DNA from: UBA2330 sp049293015
GTDB taxonomy: Bacteria; Bacteroidota; Ignavibacteria; Tepidaquicellales; Tepidaquicellaceae
DNA length: 64,000 bases
Direction: 5' to 3'
Assembly: GCA_049293015.1 (NCBI GenBank)
Contig: JBATSB010000022.1
Location: forward strand, 1 to 64,000
Numbering within the stretch: the stretch's first letter is position 1; each line of letters begins with the position of its first letter. Shown one piece after another: positions 1 through 11,115 of the stretch. A program made the translations under genes and the position numbers. Under the pieces are notes generated by a model that saw nothing but the letters and a program-made list of their open reading frames with translations, had not been told where the DNA came from and ran no database searches.

Positions 1-1864
<1,864 letters not shown>

Positions 1865-1932
1865 TATTTTTTTTATCTTACAATGATAAGGTAGTGTATA
1901 GGGCATCATATAACATATTTTTATATAAGTAT

Positions 1933-2048
1933 TTCCGGTGATTAAATACAGGGGCTACACCTCTTTCCATTCCGAACAGAGAAGTGAAGGCCTGTATCAG
2001 TGATGGTACTGCAGGGGTAGCTGTGCGGGAGAGTAGGATTTACCGGAT
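1933..2048 (+). rRNA. rrf: 5S ribosomal RNA
   Basis: It lies about 70 bases after the 23S 3' end. The core TTCCATTCCGAACAGAGAAG is characteristic of bacterial 5S. The 5' TCCGGT (1934-1939) pairs with the 3' ACCGGA (2042-2047) to form helix I, giving about 116 nt. No tRNA follows. Degraded copies of its 3' end recur downstream. Confidence 0.95.
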
Positions 2049-2056
2049 TTAAATTT

Positions 2057-2093
2057 AAAGCCGTTTCGAAATTTTTTTCGAAACGGCTTTTTT
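2057..2093 (+). terminator. rRNA operon intrinsic terminator
   Basis: A 14-bp stem (2057-2070 with 2077-2090, core AAAGCCGTTTCGAA) with a six-base loop is followed by a T run, just after 5S. Related hairpins recur near 2975-3010, 8766-8801, 12076-12112 and 15405-15437. Confidence 0.93.
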
Positions 2094-2267
2094 GTTTAAG
2101 ATTGAAAATTAATAGTTAGGAATGAAAAATTGTTAAGAAAAAATGAGTGGTAAATAAAAAGTATGGAAATTTAGATACATATTGTAAGTTATCTATGATC
2201 AACAAATCAATAATATTTGTTAAATAATACTATTCATTTTAAACTATGTATTAATTATTTTATTCTT

Positions 2268-2462
2268 GTGAAAAATAAATTTATAAATATAGACTCTGAA
2301 ATACTTAGCGGTATTCCTGTTTTCTCAGGTACTCGTGTGCTGATTTATATTTTGTTCGATTATATTGAAGGCGGAGAAACTTTAAATTCATTTTTTGAGA
2401 ACTATCCTTCAATATCAAAAGATCATGCGATAGAAGTTTTGAAACTTGCGGAAAATTTGTAA
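2268..2462 (+). CDS. DUF433 family antitoxin-like protein
   Basis: This small protein of about 65 residues carries the DUF433 pattern: INIDSEILSGIPVFSGTRV, then a helical stretch ending YPSISKDHAIEVLKLA. DUF433 proteins usually sit upstream of a DUF5615 PIN-like partner, as here, and are taken as the antitoxin of a type II toxin-antitoxin pair. The frame is open from 2217, but homology starts only at the GTG at 2268. The paralogue at 11516 has an ATG at the matching place, so I prefer 2268. The partner toxin is interrupted. Family assignment is from motif reading; antitoxin activity is inferred. Confidence 0.78.
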   Translation: MKNKFINIDSEILSGIPVFSGTRVLIYILFDYIEGGETLNSFFENYPSISKDHAIEVLKLAENL

Positions 2463-2480
2463 CAACAGATAAATATGTAA

Positions 2481-2804
2481 ATGAAAATATTGCTGAATGA
2501 AAACTTTCCTTTTAAACTTAAAGAGGACTTTTTAGGATTTGAAGTTTATACAGTTACTGAATTGAATGGGAAAGGTTTTAAGAATGGAAAACTTCTAAAT
2601 TTGATGGAAGAAGAAAATTTTAACTTTTTAATAACTATCGACAAGAAATTAATTTATCAACAAAATCTTAATAAGTTTAAAATTAGAATAATTCTTTTTG
2701 TTGTAAAAGATGCATGAATCAGTAACTTAAAACTTTTGATTAAAGAATGTATCTCAATTTTAATTTCTGATAATTTGGATAATTTCTACTCAATAAGGGA
2801 TTAA
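2481..2804 (+). pseudogene. DUF5615 PIN-like toxin, interrupted by in-frame TGA
   Basis: The N-terminus MKILLNENFPFKLKEDF and the later FLITIDKKLIYQQ fit the DUF5615 PIN-like (Mut7-C-like) family, the normal partner of DUF433. The frame stops at TGA 2715-2717 after 78 codons, short for a family of about 110 residues. The same frame then continues for 28 codons (ISNLKLLIKECISILI...) to TAA at 2802-2804, resembling the missing C-terminal helix. The simplest reading is a nonsense mutation, so the toxin is probably inactive while the upstream antitoxin is intact. A functional short form cannot be excluded. Confidence 0.72.
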
Positions 2805-2920
2805 ATTAAAATAAGACTCCTCTTTCTATTTAGATACACTAGATAATTAGATATAGTATGATTTCCTTTGTGATGGACTTATATTTAAAAATTTATCATT
2901 TAATATTTAAAATTGATCTC

Positions 2921-3013
2921 AAGGGACTACATGGGTAACTGTGCGGAAATGCGGGATTTACAGGAATAAATTTTAAAGCCGATTCGAATTTAATTTCGGA
3001 ACGGCTTTAATTG
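2921..3013 (+). repeat. Decayed 5S rRNA 3' end plus terminator (relic B)
   Basis: CATGGGTAACTGTGCGG, then GGGATTTACAGGAATAAA, matches the last ~45 bases of 5S with substitutions. It is followed by AAAGCCGATTCGAA and TTTCGGAACGGCTTT, a mutated form of the operon terminator. The upper half of 5S is absent. Same orientation as the real operon. Confidence 0.8.
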
Positions 3014-3182
3014 TATATAGTAAGTAAAAAATTAATTTGGTAATATTTTAAAGGAAAATTATAGATATTTTGATTTTTCATAGCGTTATGACAAAATTAA
3101 TATTACAGTATTGTCTGTATGAAAGATAATCTGACAGGCAGATTTAAATATCAAATCTTGACACAAAAGAATAAATAAACTT

Positions 3183-5639
3183 TTACAACTCCTTTTTTCC
3201 TATATTAACAGTTATCTTAATTATTTTTCCGGTAAACTTGAATGGAACATTGTAATCTTTGTCATCAACAGGGGTGCCGGTATCCGAGCCAACATTAAAT
3301 GCCTCATCCCACATAAGTGAAATTGGCAGGCTCTTTGGCATTGGATGAGTTTCAGCAACTACACCATCTACCTTCAGAGTACCTGTTCCGCCTTTTCCAA
3401 ATCCGGGACCGTCATATTTCCAGTCAAATTCCAAAGTATGTTTCCCAGGTGAAAGAGCTCCTTTTCCCTGCCACTTTACCCATTCAAGTCCGACAAGATT
3501 CCAGGTAAATACCGGCTTGCCTTTAAGCAGATAAAAACCATATCCTGCAAACCTTCCGCCATCAGTCATTAATACTCCTTCAGCTCCGCCTGCGGGGATC
3601 TCAATTTCAGCCGTTATAGTATATGACCTGTCAAGTAAACTTGGAGCAGTACCAGTTTCAGCAAACATAATATTACTTACTGGTCTTGTATAAACAAAAT
3701 TTGTTCTATCGCGTGTATAAGTTGGTTTTTCAGAAATGAATCTTTTTAGACGGGTATCATCCAATGGAAACACATTATACTTTTCTCCTTCCTGTGTAAA
3801 CAACTTCTTCATTTCATTCAATTTATCAGGAAACTTTCCAGCAAGATCATTCGATTGTGTCCAGTCTTCATCTAAATTATAGAGCTCCCATTTAAAACCA
3901 TCCATTACATCACCTGGAAGTTTTTCAAGGGAGAGATCCCAAGGTTCTAAGATTGGAGGTGCAGATGCAATCCAGCCTTCATGATAAATTGCTCTTGAGC
4001 CAAACATTTCAAAATATTGAGTGGTTCTTTTACCGGGAGCATTTGCATTTTCCCATGTATAAACCATGCTTGTACCTTCAATTGGTTTTTGCTCTACACC
4101 ATTAACGGTTTTGGGTTCAGGAACACCTACAGCTTCTAAAATAGTAGGTACGATATCTATTATGTGATGAAACTGAGTTCTGGTTCCTCCTACATTTTTA
4201 ATTTTCTTTGGCCATGAAATTGCCATGCCATTACGTGTTCCTCCGAAATGAGATGCTACTTCTTTTGTCCATTGATAAGGAGTATCCCATGCTAAAGCCC
4301 AGCCAACTGCAAAGTGCGGATATGTCATGTCTGTTCCCCATTTATCATAAAATTCCATATTCTGTTCGACAGTGGGATGAACAGCATTAGCCACAGCATA
4401 TTCATTAAAGAGTCCATTAAGAGTACCTTCAGGGCTTGCACCATTATCACCGCTTACATACATTATAAGAGTGTTATCCAGTTTACCAATAGCTTCTATT
4501 TCCGAAATAACTCTACCTATCTCATGATCAGTATAAGCAAGATATGCCGCATAGATTTCAGCCTGCTGAATATAAAGTTTTTTGGCTTCAGGAGAAAGCG
4601 AACTCCATTGAGGAATACTTTCAGGAAACTTTGTGAGCTGAGCATTTTGAGGAATGACTCCAAGCTTTTTCTGATTTGCAAAAATTCTTTCGCGCTGTGC
4701 ATTCCAGCCTTCATCAAACAGATGCATGGCTTTTATTTTTTCCACCCATTCAGTTGTAGGATGATGTGGAGAGTGTGTTCCTCCCGGTGCATAATAAATC
4801 ATAAACGGTCGATCAGGCTGTACACTATTCAAATAATTAATATTTTCAATAGCATCATCAGCCATTGCAGTAATAAGGTTCCATCCTGGATTTCCGATAT
4901 ATGGTTCGACCGGAGTAGTGTTACGGAAAAGATTGTTTGGTTGCCATTGACTTGCGTCATCTCCAACGAAACCAAAAAAATAATCAAAACCTTTTACATA
5001 ACCTGTAGGCCAGTTATGAAACGGACCCGCCATTGTTCCTTCCCATTGAGGTACATTATGATCCTTTCCAAACCATGAGGTATGGTAACCATGATATCTA
5101 AGAATTTCCCCGATGGCTATAGCATTATTTGGAATCACGCTGTTATAGCCTGGAAAACCTGTTGCCTGGTCTACTACTACTCCGGTTCCTACCGAATGAT
5201 GATTACGTCCGGTCAAAAGAGCAGCACGAGTCGGCGAGCAAAGTGCGGTTGTATGAAATCTTGTATACTTCAATCCGTTGTTTGCAACTCTGTCAAGTGC
5301 CGGTGTAGGAATTACACCTCCAAAAGTAGATGGTGCTGAAAAGCCAACGTCATCAGTCATAATTAATAATATATTAGGAGCTCCTTCAGGTGGGACAGTA
5401 ATAGGCGGCCAGTAAGGTGTTGATCCGTCTGCATTGTATTCCATTTTTCCTCCAAAATTTCCCGGAGGTGCAGGTAAGTTTACCCCATCTATTGTTGTTG
5501 TAGAACCGGGAGCACCCGGCTTACCTTTAGTCTGAATATTGTTATTGGAAGTTGAATTAGAAGTCTTTTCATTTTTTTCTTTACAGCCGGTTAAAAAAAT
5601 TCCACACAACAAACAGATTAGTACTATCTTTTGTCTCAT
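3183..5639 (-). CDS. Sulfatase (arylsulfatase family) lipoprotein
   Basis: This 818-residue protein is probably a sulfate ester hydrolase on the periplasmic or outer face of an envelope membrane. The N-terminus has a lipoprotein signal with lipobox LTGC (Cys19). The sulfatase domain opens with NILLIMTDDVG (metal-binding Asp96/Asp97) and carries the signature CSPTRAALLTGR, whose Cys134 is the residue converted to formylglycine. A second conserved part, YVSGDNGASPEG, is further on. The last ~190 residues form a beta-rich extension typical of long bacterial arylsulfatases. No formylglycine-generating enzyme is seen in the window. The substrate is unknown. A gene for an outer-membrane barrel lies just upstream on the same strand. 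Confidence 0.93.
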   Translation of the reverse strand: MRQKIVLICLLCGIFLTGCKEKNEKTSNSTSNNNIQTKGKPGAPGSTTTIDGVNLPAPPGNFGGKMEYNADGSTPYWPPITVPPEGAPNILLIMTDDVGFSAPSTFGGVIPTPALDRVANNGLKYTRFHTTALCSPTRAALLTGRNHHSVGTGVVVDQATGFPGYNSVIPNNAIAIGEILRYHGYHTSWFGKDHNVPQWEGTMAGPFHNWPTGYVKGFDYFFGFVGDDASQWQPNNLFRNTTPVEPYIGNPGWNLITAMADDAIENINYLNSVQPDRPFMIYYAPGGTHSPHHPTTEWVEKIKAMHLFDEGWNAQRERIFANQKKLGVIPQNAQLTKFPESIPQWSSLSPEAKKLYIQQAEIYAAYLAYTDHEIGRVISEIEAIGKLDNTLIMYVSGDNGASPEGTLNGLFNEYAVANAVHPTVEQNMEFYDKWGTDMTYPHFAVGWALAWDTPYQWTKEVASHFGGTRNGMAISWPKKIKNVGGTRTQFHHIIDIVPTILEAVGVPEPKTVNGVEQKPIEGTSMVYTWENANAPGKRTTQYFEMFGSRAIYHEGWIASAPPILEPWDLSLEKLPGDVMDGFKWELYNLDEDWTQSNDLAGKFPDKLNEMKKLFTQEGEKYNVFPLDDTRLKRFISEKPTYTRDRTNFVYTRPVSNIMFAETGTAPSLLDRSYTITAEIEIPAGGAEGVLMTDGGRFAGYGFYLLKGKPVFTWNLVGLEWVKWQGKGALSPGKHTLEFDWKYDGPGFGKGGTGTLKVDGVVAETHPMPKSLPISLMWDEAFNVGSDTGTPVDDKDYNVPFKFTGKIIKITVNIGKKEL

Positions 5640-5735
5640 AAATTAATTGTGATTGGTTTAAATGATTCGATTTAATTAAAATTTTTATTTATAAAAATAC
5701 AATTGAACGCAATAATATTTAGCTATAAAGTTAAA

Positions 5736-6647
5736 TTAATATCTGTAACCAATTCCCAACGTCGGACCATATTCATTAACTGTCCAGTTCAAATTATTCT
5801 TGTAGTAATTTACACCTAAATATTTAAATCCAAAAGTTAAAGGAAAATTAGGTGAAAGCATATAAGCAAGTCCTACATTCATCTGCCATGTCATTTGGGA
5901 ATTAACCCCAAAACCGCCGATATCACCTTTGGTCCATGCAGCCCATTTATGTTTTGAATCAAGTACAAATTCTGCGTTTATACCAATTACCGGATCAAGC
6001 CATGTGTTTGAATAACCCGGAGCAGTATTTGTTGTACCGTTTGGGTTTATTACTGTAGCCTCAAGATCTAAACTCCATAATCTTCCACCTCCATAAATAT
6101 CTATCATTGTTTTTTTGCTTTTTGAAGGGAATAAATAAGCTAAAAAAAGATCCATCACTGTCTGCTTTGCAGTTGTATTTAATGAAATCTCTTGTGGTAA
6201 ATTCGGATTATTTGAAGTTGCACCAAAAGATTTATAGTTAATAAAACTTACATCAAATATAAAACTAACTCTCTCATATTTGACCTTACCTACGAACGCT
6301 GCATACATATGAAGATTTTCAAAAGTGAATCCTTTATTGAATCCAAAGGTCTCTCCGTTAAATTGTCCGACTGTTCCTCCAATTCCAGCAAACCAGGCGT
6401 AAGGTATTATGCTGAAGTTGAATTTCTTCGGAGTGTTAGCGCTCTTATCGTTTATTTTCTTGTTTAAAGTTAACGGAGTTAATAAATTATCGGAATTGGG
6501 TTTTCCATTAAAATTATCATTTGATAATAAATCAATATTGCTGATACCCGATAAATTTTTTATTTCAGATAATCCCGGATATTGTTCTTTAGCATTAACG
6601 GTGAAGCAAAGTAAAAACAATAACAAAAAGGTAGTGATTTTTTTCAT
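5736..6647 (-). CDS. Outer-membrane beta-barrel protein
   Basis: The 303-residue protein has a signal peptide (MKKITTFLLLFLLCFTVNA). From about residue 80 alternating aromatic/hydrophobic strands begin (FSIIPYAWFAGIGGTVGQF), and it ends in the C-terminal aromatic ...LGIGYRY typical of outer-membrane barrels. It lies about 95 bases upstream of the sulfatase on the same strand, so the two may be co-transcribed and the barrel could admit sulfatase products. That link is inference from position only. Family assignment beyond 'barrel' is not possible. Confidence 0.75.
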   Translation of the reverse strand: MKKITTFLLLFLLCFTVNAKEQYPGLSEIKNLSGISNIDLLSNDNFNGKPNSDNLLTPLTLNKKINDKSANTPKKFNFSIIPYAWFAGIGGTVGQFNGETFGFNKGFTFENLHMYAAFVGKVKYERVSFIFDVSFINYKSFGATSNNPNLPQEISLNTTAKQTVMDLFLAYLFPSKSKKTMIDIYGGGRLWSLDLEATVINPNGTTNTAPGYSNTWLDPVIGINAEFVLDSKHKWAAWTKGDIGGFGVNSQMTWQMNVGLAYMLSPNFPLTFGFKYLGVNYYKNNLNWTVNEYGPTLGIGYRY

Positions 6648-6823
6648 GCTTTTTTTAATTAGTTTTTTAGTTAGTAATTAATTTTTTACTTTTATAAACT
6701 TTGAAAAGGGAGTTTTTTCTTTGAATATGAAAATAATGTCAAAATTAATTCTTCCTGATTTCAAAAACAACCTTTCAGTTTTAAAACCTACCCAAATTAA
6801 TTCTTTCTTTAAAACATCAAATT

Positions 6824-8317
6824 ATGCATCTTATTGAAAATGTGAAATCATTAAGGATACAATTATTACTAATAAAAAAAATCAAATTGAATATTCATTT
6901 AAAAAAAAACTTAAAATTTATTTCACTTTATAATACTTTTACTGAGAAGGAAAGAATTGAATTTCGATTGTTTTTAAAAAATGAGAATGAAGGCGGAAGG
7001 AATTATATACAGATAATTGACTCAATCAATTTTAACAACCCCGGGGCAACCGTAATAAAAGGTTCAAGATCCAGAATCACAAAATGGAATAGGTTATCCG
7101 AACTTCAGCATCTGGCTGAAAAATTTCTTACTATGAAATCCTTTAAGGAAAAGAGTCTGATAACAAGATATTTATTGATGAAAGAATATGAAAAAAGGAA
7201 ATTGTTGCCGCTTTTCGAAAACATATACATTACACATAAAAAAAATATTTCAAATAAACCGGTAATAAATTTTGAAGCTGATATTATTAATTCTATCGAC
7301 AAATTATATATTGATCACCTGACAAAGAATTCGGGCATTAAAAAATATGAACTAAAAGCATCTGAAATAAATGATTATAAACTGGGAATTATATTAATAG
7401 ACTTGTTTGAATTTGTTATTGAAACATGGATAGCAAAAAAAACTATTCAAACCTCTTTAAATACTTTAGAAAAAGATCTTTTTTATACTTTTGAATTCGA
7501 AAAAATTTATTCGAATCTTTTAAAGAATTTTCATTCGCAAAAAAAATTGCTTACTTTATTAAAATTTCTCCATCAGATATGTTTATGCATAAAAGACCTA
7601 AATGATAGTATAAATTTCCAGAAAGCTAAAAATTTTTTTTTTAATGAACTGAATACCATATCCTCTGAAAAAAGAGAGAAGTATTATTCCTTTTTGATAA
7701 CAATTGGAATTGAAAAGCTTAACCTTGGTCATTCGCTGGAAGTCGAAGATCTGTTTTTTATCATAAATAAAAAATTTAAGGAAGGATTCACCAGTGATAT
7801 CGAAAGTAAGGATCTGTCTTTAAATAATTTTCTGGATTACATACATACGGCATTAATTATTAATAAAGTAAAATGGGTAAATGAATTCTTAAAAAATTTC
7901 GTATCTTATCTGCACTCAGATGTCCGGGTAGACCTAGAGTTATATGGAAAAGCAATTCTGAAGTTTAAAGTAAAAGATTTTAAATCATGCAAAATTTTAC
8001 TGTATAAAATAAAAAGAAACAGTCCTTATATTTTTGTAGATGTCTTTATATTAAAGCTGAAGGTTTTGTTTGAGCTGAATTTTTATGATGCATGTCATGA
8101 TGAATTGAAAAAAATGAATGCATATCTTAGGAAGAAAAGGCAGGTTAATGATCTTTTAATTATTTATGCTAAAGTATTTTGTAAAGCTTATGCGCTTCTT
8201 TTAAAGATTTTTCAAAACCCTACGGAAAAATCTATTAATGAACTTCAGTTTTTGCTTTCGAATGAAATAATGATAGGAAAAAAATGGATTATTGAAAAAT
8301 TAAATTACCCTGCTTAA
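6824..8317 (+). CDS. Uncharacterised ~490-residue family, paralogue A
   Basis: The 497-residue, Lys/Phe/Leu-rich alpha-helical protein has no signal peptide. After an N-terminal extension it shows the motif FISLYNTFTEKERIEFRLFLKN, matched in paralogues at 16642-18099 and 30548-31996 ('TFNKEEIKEFDLFI', 'SLSDSEKLEFYEYL'). The C-terminal half has TPR-like helical pairs (FLKNFVSYL..., ...KAILKFKVKDFKSCKILL). The true start may lie downstream of 6824, since the first ~30 residues have no match in the paralogues. Function is unknown; a helical-repeat scaffold is a guess. Confidence 0.7.
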   Translation: MHLIENVKSLRIQLLLIKKIKLNIHLKKNLKFISLYNTFTEKERIEFRLFLKNENEGGRNYIQIIDSINFNNPGATVIKGSRSRITKWNRLSELQHLAEKFLTMKSFKEKSLITRYLLMKEYEKRKLLPLFENIYITHKKNISNKPVINFEADIINSIDKLYIDHLTKNSGIKKYELKASEINDYKLGIILIDLFEFVIETWIAKKTIQTSLNTLEKDLFYTFEFEKIYSNLLKNFHSQKKLLTLLKFLHQICLCIKDLNDSINFQKAKNFFFNELNTISSEKREKYYSFLITIGIEKLNLGHSLEVEDLFFIINKKFKEGFTSDIESKDLSLNNFLDYIHTALIINKVKWVNEFLKNFVSYLHSDVRVDLELYGKAILKFKVKDFKSCKILLYKIKRNSPYIFVDVFILKLKVLFELNFYDACHDELKKMNAYLRKKRQVNDLLIIYAKVFCKAYALLLKIFQNPTEKSINELQFLLSNEIMIGKKWIIEKLNYPA

Positions 8318-8639
8318 ACAGTATAGCTATAACCCGGCAAACTAAAGATAACAAACTTAATTTATTCTACTCTTTTCTTTAATTGAATTCTTAAAATTTT
8401 TTTGTCGAAATGTCTGTAAAATTTGACCGGGAGTTAATGAATGGTCAAATTCTGCAACTTCACTTCCCATCATTTTATTATTTAATTACTGCAATCTTTT
8501 ATAAATCTCTAAATGACAAATTATTAAATCATCTAAAATTCTTTAGATTATATTAAAGAAGCAAGAATGATTAAGATAAAATATTGATTGGAGAGCTCAA
8601 AATTATATTAGAGTCGTAAAATAAATGCATATTAATATT

Positions 8640-8758
8640 TTCTATCTAATTAAATTCAGAGCTTATTACTCTTTCTATTCCGAACAGAGAAGTTAAGGCT
8701 TGTATCACTGATGGTACTGCATGGGTAGCTGTGCGGGAGAGTAAGATTTACCGGATTT
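8640..8758 (+). pseudogene. 5S rRNA pseudogene (relic C)
   Basis: This is nearly full length: AATTAAATTCAGAG... aligns with 5S from its eighth base, and TATTCCGAACAGAGAAGTTAAGG and TGGTACTGCATGGGTAGCTGTG are almost identical to the functional gene. The first bases, which should pair with the 3' ACCGGAT, have been replaced, so helix I cannot form. No 16S or 23S lies upstream. A good terminator copy follows. Confidence 0.85.
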
Positions 8759-8765
8759 TATTTCT

Positions 8766-8801
8766 AAAAGCCGTTTCGATATTTTTCGAAGCGGCTTTTT
8801 T
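8766..8801 (+). terminator. Copy of the rRNA operon terminator after 5S pseudogene
   Basis: AAAAGCCGTTTCGA pairs with TCGAAGCGGCTTTT, followed by T6. It differs from the operon terminator by a few compensated changes, so it is probably still a working hairpin terminator. Confidence 0.8.
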
Positions 8802-8931
8802 GATTATATAAAAATTAAAATCAGAAATGTAAAAATATTGAGGGATAATGAATGTTTTTAAAAATGGAATGGAATTTTCTTTTATAAAGAAACTAGAGAT
8901 TTAAAATTGTTTACTTCAGTTATTTCTACTT

Positions 8932-9222
8932 TTAATACGCATCCTTTCTATGTTCAATTGTCAATAAACTGACTATCTTTTCCTTTTCATCAATAACAAA
9001 AAACATTCTGAATTTGCCGATTCTATATCTCCAGGTGTTTGGTCTATAACTTATTAATTTTTTTATATTATTTCCGAAGTGTTATTGATTTCTTAACTGA
9101 GGATATATGGAATTTTGTAACTTAGTTAAAATAACAGATCTTTCTTTTATTGATATTTTATTTAACTTATCAATAAATTCGTTCGTCTCAAATATTCTAT
9201 ATAAATCATGCAAAGCGACCAT
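8932..9222 (-). pseudogene. RelE/ParE-type toxin, interrupted by in-frame TAA
   Basis: Read from ATG 9222, the frame gives MVALHDLYRIFETNEFIDKL and, at the C-terminal end, TWRYRIGKFRMFFVID...LLTIEHRKDAY, the hallmark of RelE/ParE toxins. A TAA at 9082-9084, after LRNQ, cuts it roughly in the middle, in the same frame. The start overlaps the end of the antitoxin gene by 17 bases, the usual translational coupling. The toxin is therefore probably dead although the antitoxin remains intact. Confidence 0.78.
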
Positions 9223-9445
9223 TCTTGGCTTTTACATCTGATAGTCCTCGTTTTAAACTCTTATTTAATTCCGAATTTTTTTTAATCTCCAACATTTCAA
9301 ATTCGTCTACCAAAGACTCATTCTCAACAAATTTTCTTGCAGCATTTTCTATGAAATTTGGCAAAGGACGATTGTCGCTTTGTGCCATTTTTGAAAACAT
9401 TTTATAATTTTCTTCACTTACTTTTATTGTTATTGTCTTTGCCAT
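9206..9445 (-). CDS. Ribbon-helix-helix-type antitoxin
   Basis: The 79-residue protein starts MAKTITIKVSEENYKMFSKMA, a short N-terminal strand followed by two helices, as in CopG/RHH antitoxins and DNA-binding autorepressors. It directly precedes and overlaps a broken RelE/ParE toxin gene, which supports the antitoxin role. Type II antitoxins of this kind normally dimerise on operator DNA through the strand and hold the toxin with the C-terminus. Whether it still has a chromosomal toxin to neutralise is unclear, as the adjacent toxin frame is disrupted. Confidence 0.75.
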   Translation of the reverse strand: MAKTITIKVSEENYKMFSKMAQSDNRPLPNFIENAARKFVENESLVDEFEMLEIKKNSELNKSLKRGLSDVKAKNGRFA

Positions 9446-9607
9446 AATATTGATTACTTAGTTTTAAAAAATAGATTTGATTTACAAAACCTGAAAAAGT
9501 AAAATAATAAATTCATATTGATGATGAAATGAATTTTATTAATCGATTCAAACAAAATTATTTTCCTTCTATAAATATTTCGGTTAAACTAAATGTGATA
9601 CATCAAT

Positions 9608-9682
9608 CATACTTACAAATAGAGAAGTTAAGTCTTTATTTACTTAATTTACTGCATGGGTGAATAGGACTCACCGGAATTA
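9608..9682 (+). repeat. Decayed 5S rRNA fragment (relic D)
   Basis: ACAAATAGAGAAGTTAAGTCTTTAT corresponds to the 5S loop GAACAGAGAAGTGAAGG..., then TACTGCATGGGTG and AGGACTCACCGGAATT correspond to the 3' end, with the AGCTGTGCGGGA block deleted. It is more eroded than the copy at 8640 and has no clear terminator. Confidence 0.6.
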
Positions 9683-9697
9683 TTTCTATTACAGATT

Positions 9698-10174
9698 CTA
9701 TTTTTTGCGATTTATTTCTTTCGGAATGTCCTCAAGTATCTTAGCAAAATCATCCATAAGTTTGTCATACTTTTCAAAATTTGCTTTTAAAATATTTACA
9801 TCATCGGTCTCCCAGTAATAACTCTCGTCTACTATCTTAAACTCTGAAAAATATTTAGAACTTAAATATCTTAAAAGATCTATGACTATCTTGTGAGCTT
9901 CCATACCTGCATATTGTGTTTTTGAAAAAATTGTATATTGTTTTTTTGTCTTAACTGCTGAATCATACTCAGCATTTGCAAATAAAATACTTTGTAATCT
10001 CCTGTTCGAATCAAATGTCAAAGCGATTGGTTCACTTTTGGGCGGAGAAAAACATATACCATATATATTGTTGTCTACATTTTCAATATCAGAAATTTCA
10101 TTTTCAAATTCTTTTTCGAAAATGTGATACTCCCATTTATGTAAAGAAGCAACCTCTGCAACTTCTTCAATCAT
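9698..10174 (-). CDS. Hypothetical protein, N-terminus cut by nonsense codon
   Basis: A 158-residue acidic, soluble protein with no recognised domain. Reading upstream in the same frame gives ATG 10231 MGLTIYYSG, then TGA at 10202-10204, then FKEKELLSN leading into this frame. 'M-x-LT-I-x-YSG' is a recurring start of a Bacteroidota hypothetical family as I remember it, so the true gene probably began at 10231 and has been split after nine codons. Re-initiation at 10174 could still give a nearly complete protein. Function unknown. It lies among other broken genes. Confidence 0.55.
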   Translation of the reverse strand: MIEEVAEVASLHKWEYHIFEKEFENEISDIENVDNNIYGICFSPPKSEPIALTFDSNRRLQSILFANAEYDSAVKTKKQYTIFSKTQYAGMEAHKIVIDLLRYLSSKYFSEFKIVDESYYWETDDVNILKANFEKYDKLMDDFAKILEDIPKEINRKK

Positions 10175-10287
10175 ATTACTCAGTAATTCTTTTTCCTTAA
10201 ATCATCCACTATAATAAATTGTTAGTCCCATAATATTTTTTTAGTTTTAAAAAATTGTTGCTAAATAATTTGCTGTACTTCTTTCAG

Positions 10288-10548
10288 CTAATCTATCTCA
10301 GGAAATTTCATTTCAGATATCTCCCAGTAATAATCATTATATAAAACATTTAGCTTGAAAAACCCTGAGATATGCGCCGGATACTGATAGCAATCAATAA
10401 TAGAAAATGTAATCTCTCCTTCGGCAGTCCCGCATTTTCTATCAAGGTCAAATATTACATTAGTAAAATCCAAACGATCAAGATTTACCGGCTGGACTTC
10501 CTCCCTGAATGATTTTAATATCTTTACAAATTCATTTCTCTTGTATTG
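10288..10548 (-). pseudogene. 3' fragment of the broken gene at 10549-11115
   Basis: In the same frame as the upstream gene, directly after its TAA (10549-10551), translation continues QYKRNEFVKILKSFREEVQPVN...YYWEISEMKFPEID to a stop at 10288. There is no in-frame ATG near its start. It is best read as the C-terminal ~87 residues of one ~275-residue protein split by a nonsense codon. The ending YNDYYWEISEMKF looks like a compact alpha/beta immunity-type fold, but this is not a family assignment. Confidence 0.65.
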
Positions 10549-11115
10549 TTATCGTTCATAAAGTACTGTGTCAGCTATCTGAAAATCTGCATGCTTTTCA
10601 TCCCAATTCTTTGATAGAAAATAGTTAAAAAAATCCTTTGCAAGTTCGCGGATATCATATTCATGATTAGGATAAAAATCTTCATATATAAAAGATGTAT
10701 TCAAACCTTCTATCCGTATATCGTCAATTGTTCTTTCCAAAAATTCTTCTGTAATAAATTTGTAAACCGTTCTATCTTCGTAATCGCAACAAAAGTGAAG
10801 TTTAACTCTGCTTTTGAATATAAGCTCAAGTAAAAAATCTAATTCTTTTGAAATTTCTTCGTCTGTCAAATCCACTGCTTTTCTGCAAACCGGATTTCCA
10901 ATGGCTTCACTGATTTTGATTTTCTTTACATTCTCACAAAGGGCTTCAAAATTACAAATGTAATTAAACCAGTCATTTTCAATTTCAGGAGGGAGAGCTG
11001 AAGTATCTGAATCTTTCATTCCGAATTCATTAGTAAGTTTGTTTTTGAGGAATTCATTCTCTTCTTCAAAATTTTTTAGTGGTTTAAAGTCATTTCGATC
11101 ATTTTGATTTTTCAT
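10549..11115 (-). CDS. Hypothetical protein, 5' part of a nonsense-split gene
   Basis: 188 residues, acidic and soluble, starting MKNQNDRNDFKPLKNFEEENEFLKNKL. The middle (DEEISKELDFLLELIFKSRVKLHFCCDYEDRTVYKFITEEFLE) resembles small immunity-like or hypothetical proteins common in Bacteroidota accessory loci, but no family can be named. It ends at TAA 10549-10551, and the same frame stays open to 10288, so the intact gene would have encoded about 275 residues. It sits with the 9698 gene between two 5S relics. Confidence 0.6.
   Translation of the reverse strand: MKNQNDRNDFKPLKNFEEENEFLKNKLTNEFGMKDSDTSALPPEIENDWFNYICNFEALCENVKKIKISEAIGNPVCRKAVDLTDEEISKELDFLLELIFKSRVKLHFCCDYEDRTVYKFITEEFLERTIDDIRIEGLNTSFIYEDFYPNHEYDIRELAKDFFNYFLSKNWDEKHADFQIADTVLYER

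Noticed and set aside
4314..5078. 254-codon plus-strand open frame
   Set aside because: It is fully antisense to the sulfatase gene, whose active-site motifs are certain; the frame has no domain.
8640..8758. A second functional 5S rRNA gene
   Set aside because: The 5' strand of helix I is missing and no rRNA genes lie upstream.
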